From NCBI RefSeq assembly GCF_022448905.1, contig NZ_JAKVCW010000010.1, positions 62,001-126,000 on the forward strand: 64,000 bases of DNA, written 5' to 3'. The translations under genes and the position numbers were made by a program. Each line of letters begins with the position of its first letter. The stretch's first letter is position 1. Source of the stretch: Shimia sp. (GTDB lineage Bacteria; Pseudomonadota; Alphaproteobacteria; Rhodobacterales; Rhodobacteraceae). The notes beneath the pieces are model-generated. The model was not told the origin of the DNA. It did not search any database and saw only the letters and a list, made by a program, of their open reading frames with translations. Positions 61,120 to 64,000 of this stretch are shown one piece after another.

Positions 61120-62250
61120 ATGAAAAGCATCGGGGATTGCAAGAGGCCACCCGTGCAGCCGAATTCTGACCAGACGCCACCACGATTGGAAATCCGCAAT
61201 CTGCGCCGCCGTTTTGGCAACCGTCAGGTTGTGGATGATGTGTCGTTGACACTGGAGTCCGGTAAAGTCACCTGCCTGCTTGGCCCGTCCGGCTGCGGCA
61301 AGTCTACTACCCTGCGCATGATTGCCGGTGTGGACATGCAAGACAGCGGTGAAATCTATGTGGACGGCAAACTGATCTGTGATACCGTGTTCCGCATCCC
61401 GCCGGAACGCCGTCAGATTGGCCTGATGTTTCAAGACTTTGCGCTCTTTCCGCATCTTTCAGTAAGCGACAACGTCGCCTTTGGCCTCAAGGGCAGCAAA
61501 GAGGAAAAACGCGCCCGTGTTGAGGAACTTCTAGCGAAAGTGAACCTTGGCTGGGCCATCGACAAATATCCGCATTTGCTGTCGGGCGGTGAGCAACAGC
61601 GTATTGCCTTGGCCCGCGCATTGGCGCCGCGCCCGCGCATCATGCTGATGGACGAGCCGTTTTCAGGTTTGGACAATCGCCTGCGCGACGGCATCCGTGA
61701 CGAGACCTTGGCAGTTCTCAAAGAAGAAGACACAGCTGTGTTGCTGGTCACACACGAGCCGGAAGAGGCCATGCGCATGGCCGATGAGATTGCCCTCATG
61801 CGGGAGGGTGTCATTGTTCAGCAAGGTGCGCCGTACAACATTTATAACGCGCCGGTGGATAAACAGGCGGTTGCGTTTTTCAGCGACATCAACGTCATCC
61901 GTTCGATCAGCAATGGTGCCTTGACCGAAACGCCATTTGGCGAGTTTCTCACGCCCGGATTTGAAGATGGCGCGCCGGTGGAGATCGTGATCCGTCCACA
62001 GCATCTGAAGCTGGATTTTGACAGAGACGGCAGAGGACCCCTTCCGACTGACAGCGATGGCGTGGCTGCACGCGGCATCGTCTCTCGGGCAAGATTTATG
62101 GGCAATGAAAGCCTCGTTGAATTCCAGATGGACCATAACGGCTCTGTTTTGCACGCCACTGTGCCAAATGTGTTCCTGCCAAAAGAGGGTACGCCACTCT
62201 GGCTGACTATCCGTCGAGACCGCTGCTTTGTCTTCCCTGCTGAAACCTGA
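61120..62250 (+). CDS. ABC transporter ATP-binding protein (MalK/FbpC type), no permease genes nearby
   Basis: 376 residues. Walker A LLGPSGCGKSTTLR (53-66), Q-loop LMFQDFALFPHLSV, signature LSGGEQQRIALARAL, Walker B IMLMDEPFSGLD and the H-loop TH in VLLVTHEPEEA are all intact. Residues about 280-376 form the C-terminal TOBE-like regulatory domain. The sequence resembles FbpC-type iron(III) import ATPases. No periplasmic binding protein or permease gene lies in the window; the neighbour is a sodium symporter. The functional partner is therefore unknown. Confidence 0.85.
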   Translation: MKSIGDCKRPPVQPNSDQTPPRLEIRNLRRRFGNRQVVDDVSLTLESGKVTCLLGPSGCGKSTTLRMIAGVDMQDSGEIYVDGKLICDTVFRIPPERRQIGLMFQDFALFPHLSVSDNVAFGLKGSKEEKRARVEELLAKVNLGWAIDKYPHLLSGGEQQRIALARALAPRPRIMLMDEPFSGLDNRLRDGIRDETLAVLKEEDTAVLLVTHEPEEAMRMADEIALMREGVIVQQGAPYNIYNAPVDKQAVAFFSDINVIRSISNGALTETPFGEFLTPGFEDGAPVEIVIRPQHLKLDFDRDGRGPLPTDSDGVAARGIVSRARFMGNESLVEFQMDHNGSVLHATVPNVFLPKEGTPLWLTIRRDRCFVFPAET

Positions 62251-62262
62251 GACGTCTTAGGC

Positions 62263-62928
62263 CTATGCGAGGAAATCGTTGAGGCTCTTGCCTGGTTCTT
62301 CTACGAATAGGCTTGGCAATACAGTCAGTTCGGCAATTTGATCCACCCGGATTTTTGCAAATCTCCCAAGGGTTTCGTCCCAGACACCTAACGTCCAGAC
62401 GCGCCCCCAATAGTCGAGTTTCAGTGGGCGCACGTCGCGCGCCATCTCACCCGTAATGGTGATCCGTAGCTTCTGCCGTGTCCGAATGGCTTCGCGCAAC
62501 GGTTCTAGATACTTCAACGCCTGTGTTGTCTCCGCAAACGGGTAGGCTGCGAAACCAAACCCTTGGCTCACACCGCCAATCTCCTCCGGCAACACCGCAT
62601 CAATCTTTGCGCTCAGGCTTTCTGCCGCTGCGCGCAATGGCCCCTCCATCCCGGTGCCAACCACCTCAAGACCTATGTGCAATGCCTCCAACTCCTCTTC
62701 TGTCAGGTTCAACGGTGGCAATGTTAAAACCGCCTTCGCACGATACCCTGTGCCGCGCTCGCCCTCGATGGCCACGCCGCTGTTCGCCAGGGTTTGCATG
62801 TCACGATAGATCGTCCGCAAAGACACCTGCATCGCCGCCGCCAAATCCTCAGCCCGATGCAAGCCGCCGTCTTTCAGGATTTCCATCAATCCATAGAGCC
62901 GATCTGAGCGGTTTTGAGAGCTGGCCAT
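62263..62928 (-). CDS. HTH + WYL domain regulator (YafY-type)
   Basis: 221 residues from ATG 62928; the frame extends to 63072 but the extra 48 residues overlap the tat promoter region and look non-coding. HTH_11-type winged helix at the start (RSDRLYGLMEILKDGGLHRA, then LAAAMQVSLRTIYRDMQTLA). The C-terminal half corresponds to the ligand-sensing region of YafY-like proteins (LTEEELEALHIGLEVVGTGM, then VRPLKLDYWGRVWTLGVWDE). It converges on the ABC ATPase gene (12-base gap) and is divergent from tatA. The ligand is unknown. Confidence 0.85.
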   Translation of the reverse strand: MASSQNRSDRLYGLMEILKDGGLHRAEDLAAAMQVSLRTIYRDMQTLANSGVAIEGERGTGYRAKAVLTLPPLNLTEEELEALHIGLEVVGTGMEGPLRAAAESLSAKIDAVLPEEIGGVSQGFGFAAYPFAETTQALKYLEPLREAIRTRQKLRITITGEMARDVRPLKLDYWGRVWTLGVWDETLGRFAKIRVDQIAELTVLPSLFVEEPGKSLNDFLA

Positions 62929-63117
62929 AACCTGTGATTCTCCGATTTCCTGCCAAAATAACGACAACTGACATAATAGTGGCAAAATGGGGCGTAAAAA
63001 CCCCAAATATCCCGTCACACTCCCGTTAATCCGCCTTTTGCCTCCGCGTCCGGCGCGGTAGGTCTTTGCCATGAGACTTAGGCGGCCCTAGTGCCACCGA
63101 CCAAGGGAGACAAAGTC

Positions 63118-63333
63118 ATGTTGAACAATATCGGCCTGCCCGGCATCCTTCTGATCGCGGTTGTGGTTCTTGTCCTGTTTGGACGCGGCAAAATCAGCGG
63201 CATCATGGGCGAAGTTGGCAAAGGCATCACCTCGTTCAAAAAAGGCGTGAACGAAGGCGCCAAAGAACTTGAGGAAGAAGCGGCAGACGCGGCGAAGGAC
63301 GTGACGCCGGCTGACGAAAAAGACAAAGCCTAA
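63118..63333 (+). CDS. tatA: Sec-independent protein translocase subunit TatA
   Basis: 71 residues from ATG 63118 with AGGGAG upstream (a GTG at 63091 is rejected). One TM helix [20 protein letters not shown] (about 6-20), the conserved FGRGKI hinge, an amphipathic helix ([20 protein letters not shown]), then an acidic tail. It forms the pore of the twin-arginine translocase. Followed by tatB (15 bases) and tatC. Confidence 0.93.
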   Translation: MLNNIGLPGILLIAVVVLVLFGRGKISGIMGEVGKGITSFKKGVNEGAKELEEEAADAAKDVTPADEKDKA

Positions 63334-63348
63334 GCCGGGCGATCCAAG

Positions 63349-63870
63349 ATGTTTGATCTGGGTTGGACCGAGCTTCTGCTCATTGGCATCGTGGCGCTCA
63401 TCGTGGTGGGTCCCAAAGACCTGCCGGTGATGTTTCGCACGGTGGGACGTTTTGTCGGCAAAGCCAAAGGCATGGCGCGGGAGTTTTCCTCTGCCATGAA
63501 TCAGGCTGCGGATCAGGCGGGCGTCAAAGATGTGACCGACACCCTGAAAGGGGCCACCGACGGGTTGGACAAGGTCACCAATCCTTTGAAATCAGCCACC
63601 GATGCGCTCAACGATTCCGTGGGGGAAGTGAAACGCTCCATGTCCTATGAGCCGGGCGCCGAGACCACACGCCTGTCCAAAGAACGCGCGGAAGCGGCGG
63701 AGAAGATCCGTCAGAAATCTGCCGAGATGGCGCAAGAACGTCTGGACCGGGAAGCCGCCGAAAAAGCCGCCGCAGAGGACGCCGAGAAAGCCGCCCGCAA
63801 AGAAGCGCGCAGCTACGATCCGGCGCCGACGCCCCCGACCAAGACTGCCGCGAAGAAGGATGAGGCATGA
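63349..63870 (+). CDS. tatB: Sec-independent protein translocase subunit TatB
   Basis: 173 residues. [20 protein letters not shown] with the conserved Glu8 in the TM helix, [20 protein letters not shown] after it, then a long charged helix region and a Pro/Lys/Ala-rich tail. TatB receives twin-arginine substrates with TatC. Overlaps tatC by 4 bases. Confidence 0.93.
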   Translation: MFDLGWTELLLIGIVALIVVGPKDLPVMFRTVGRFVGKAKGMAREFSSAMNQAADQAGVKDVTDTLKGATDGLDKVTNPLKSATDALNDSVGEVKRSMSYEPGAETTRLSKERAEAAEKIRQKSAEMAQERLDREAAEKAAAEDAEKAARKEARSYDPAPTPPTKTAAKKDEA

Positions 63871-64000
63871 GCTCAACTGACGAAATCGAAGACAGCTCCG
63901 CCCCGCTGATCGAGCACCTGGCGGAGTTGCGCACGCGGCTCATCCGCTCTGTGCTCGCATTCCTGGTGGGCATGGTGTTGGCCTTTGTGGTCGCGGAGCC
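63867..64000 (+). CDS. tatC: Sec-independent protein translocase subunit TatC, N-terminal fragment (cut by window end)
   Basis: Only the first 44 codons are visible. [20 protein letters not shown] is the characteristic TatC N-terminus, containing the conserved Glu residues that contact the twin-arginine motif, followed by the first TM helix ([15 protein letters not shown]). ATG overlaps the tatB stop. Confidence 0.93.
   Translation, partial: MSSTDEIEDSSAPLIEHLAELRTRLIRSVLAFLVGMVLAFVVAE

Noticed and set aside
1..64000. tRNA, rRNA, tmRNA, CRISPR arrays and insertion sequences
   Set aside because: Read through intergenic regions on both strands and found no cloverleaf, regularly spaced repeats or transposase frames.

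Overview
The window reads as one continuous stretch of alphaproteobacterial chromosome. I infer the order Rhodobacterales (Roseobacter group). The grounds are a 14-gene nuo operon interspersed with extra small genes and followed by birA-coaX-rnj, a complete leucine degradation operon, monomeric isocitrate dehydrogenase, Hint-domain proteins, DmdB-like and DmdC-like enzymes, and an even moderately high GC. I cannot name the species. I see no rRNA, tRNA, CRISPR array, IS element or prophage.

Layout. 1-2480: the 3' end of icd and a string of very small genes, including three related membrane micro-proteins; two of these have leaders in which the ribosome-binding site can pair with an upstream segment. 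2504-7581: an Lrp/AsnC regulator divergent from a five-gene catabolic cluster (thioesterase, PLP ammonia-lyase, M24 metallohydrolase, Asp/Glu racemase-type enzyme, beta-hydroxyacid dehydrogenase) with no obvious named pathway. 7653-12832: an unknown gene, xerC with its DUF484 partner, an acyl-CoA ligase, and a Hint protein.

12900-20139, minus strand: a beta-oxidation operon led by a MerR regulator (merR, acyl-CoA dehydrogenase, a 70-residue protein, GST, thiolase, FadB-type multifunctional protein), with a second merR upstream. 20256-22517: two hotdog thioesterases and a MATE exporter. 22613-30451: a leucine catabolic operon (ivd, LprI-like gene, mccB, mccA, GST, hmgL, methylglutaconyl-CoA hydratase) behind a promoter carrying a 22-bp palindrome. 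Together these genes take isovaleryl-CoA to acetoacetate plus acetyl-CoA.

30853-51222, plus strand: nuoA-N (complex I), with six additional genes between the subunits, then birA, coaX and rnj. The birA product would biotinylate the MccA subunit encoded upstream. 51269-57522, minus strand: DUF2798, a DEAD-box helicase, a glycosyltransferase, an unknown gene, prfC and a second Hint protein. 57671-62250, plus strand: an SDR lacking its catalytic Tyr/Lys, an AlkC-type DNA glycosylase, a sodium:solute symporter and an orphan ABC ATPase. A WYL regulator (minus strand) follows. The window ends with tatA, tatB and the start of tatC.

Most likely new biology: (i) the micro-protein family with ribosome-binding-site-sequestering leaders at 1594-2477, (ii) the AsnC-linked catabolic cluster at 2504-7581, (iii) the accessory genes and the extended NuoE within the nuo operon.
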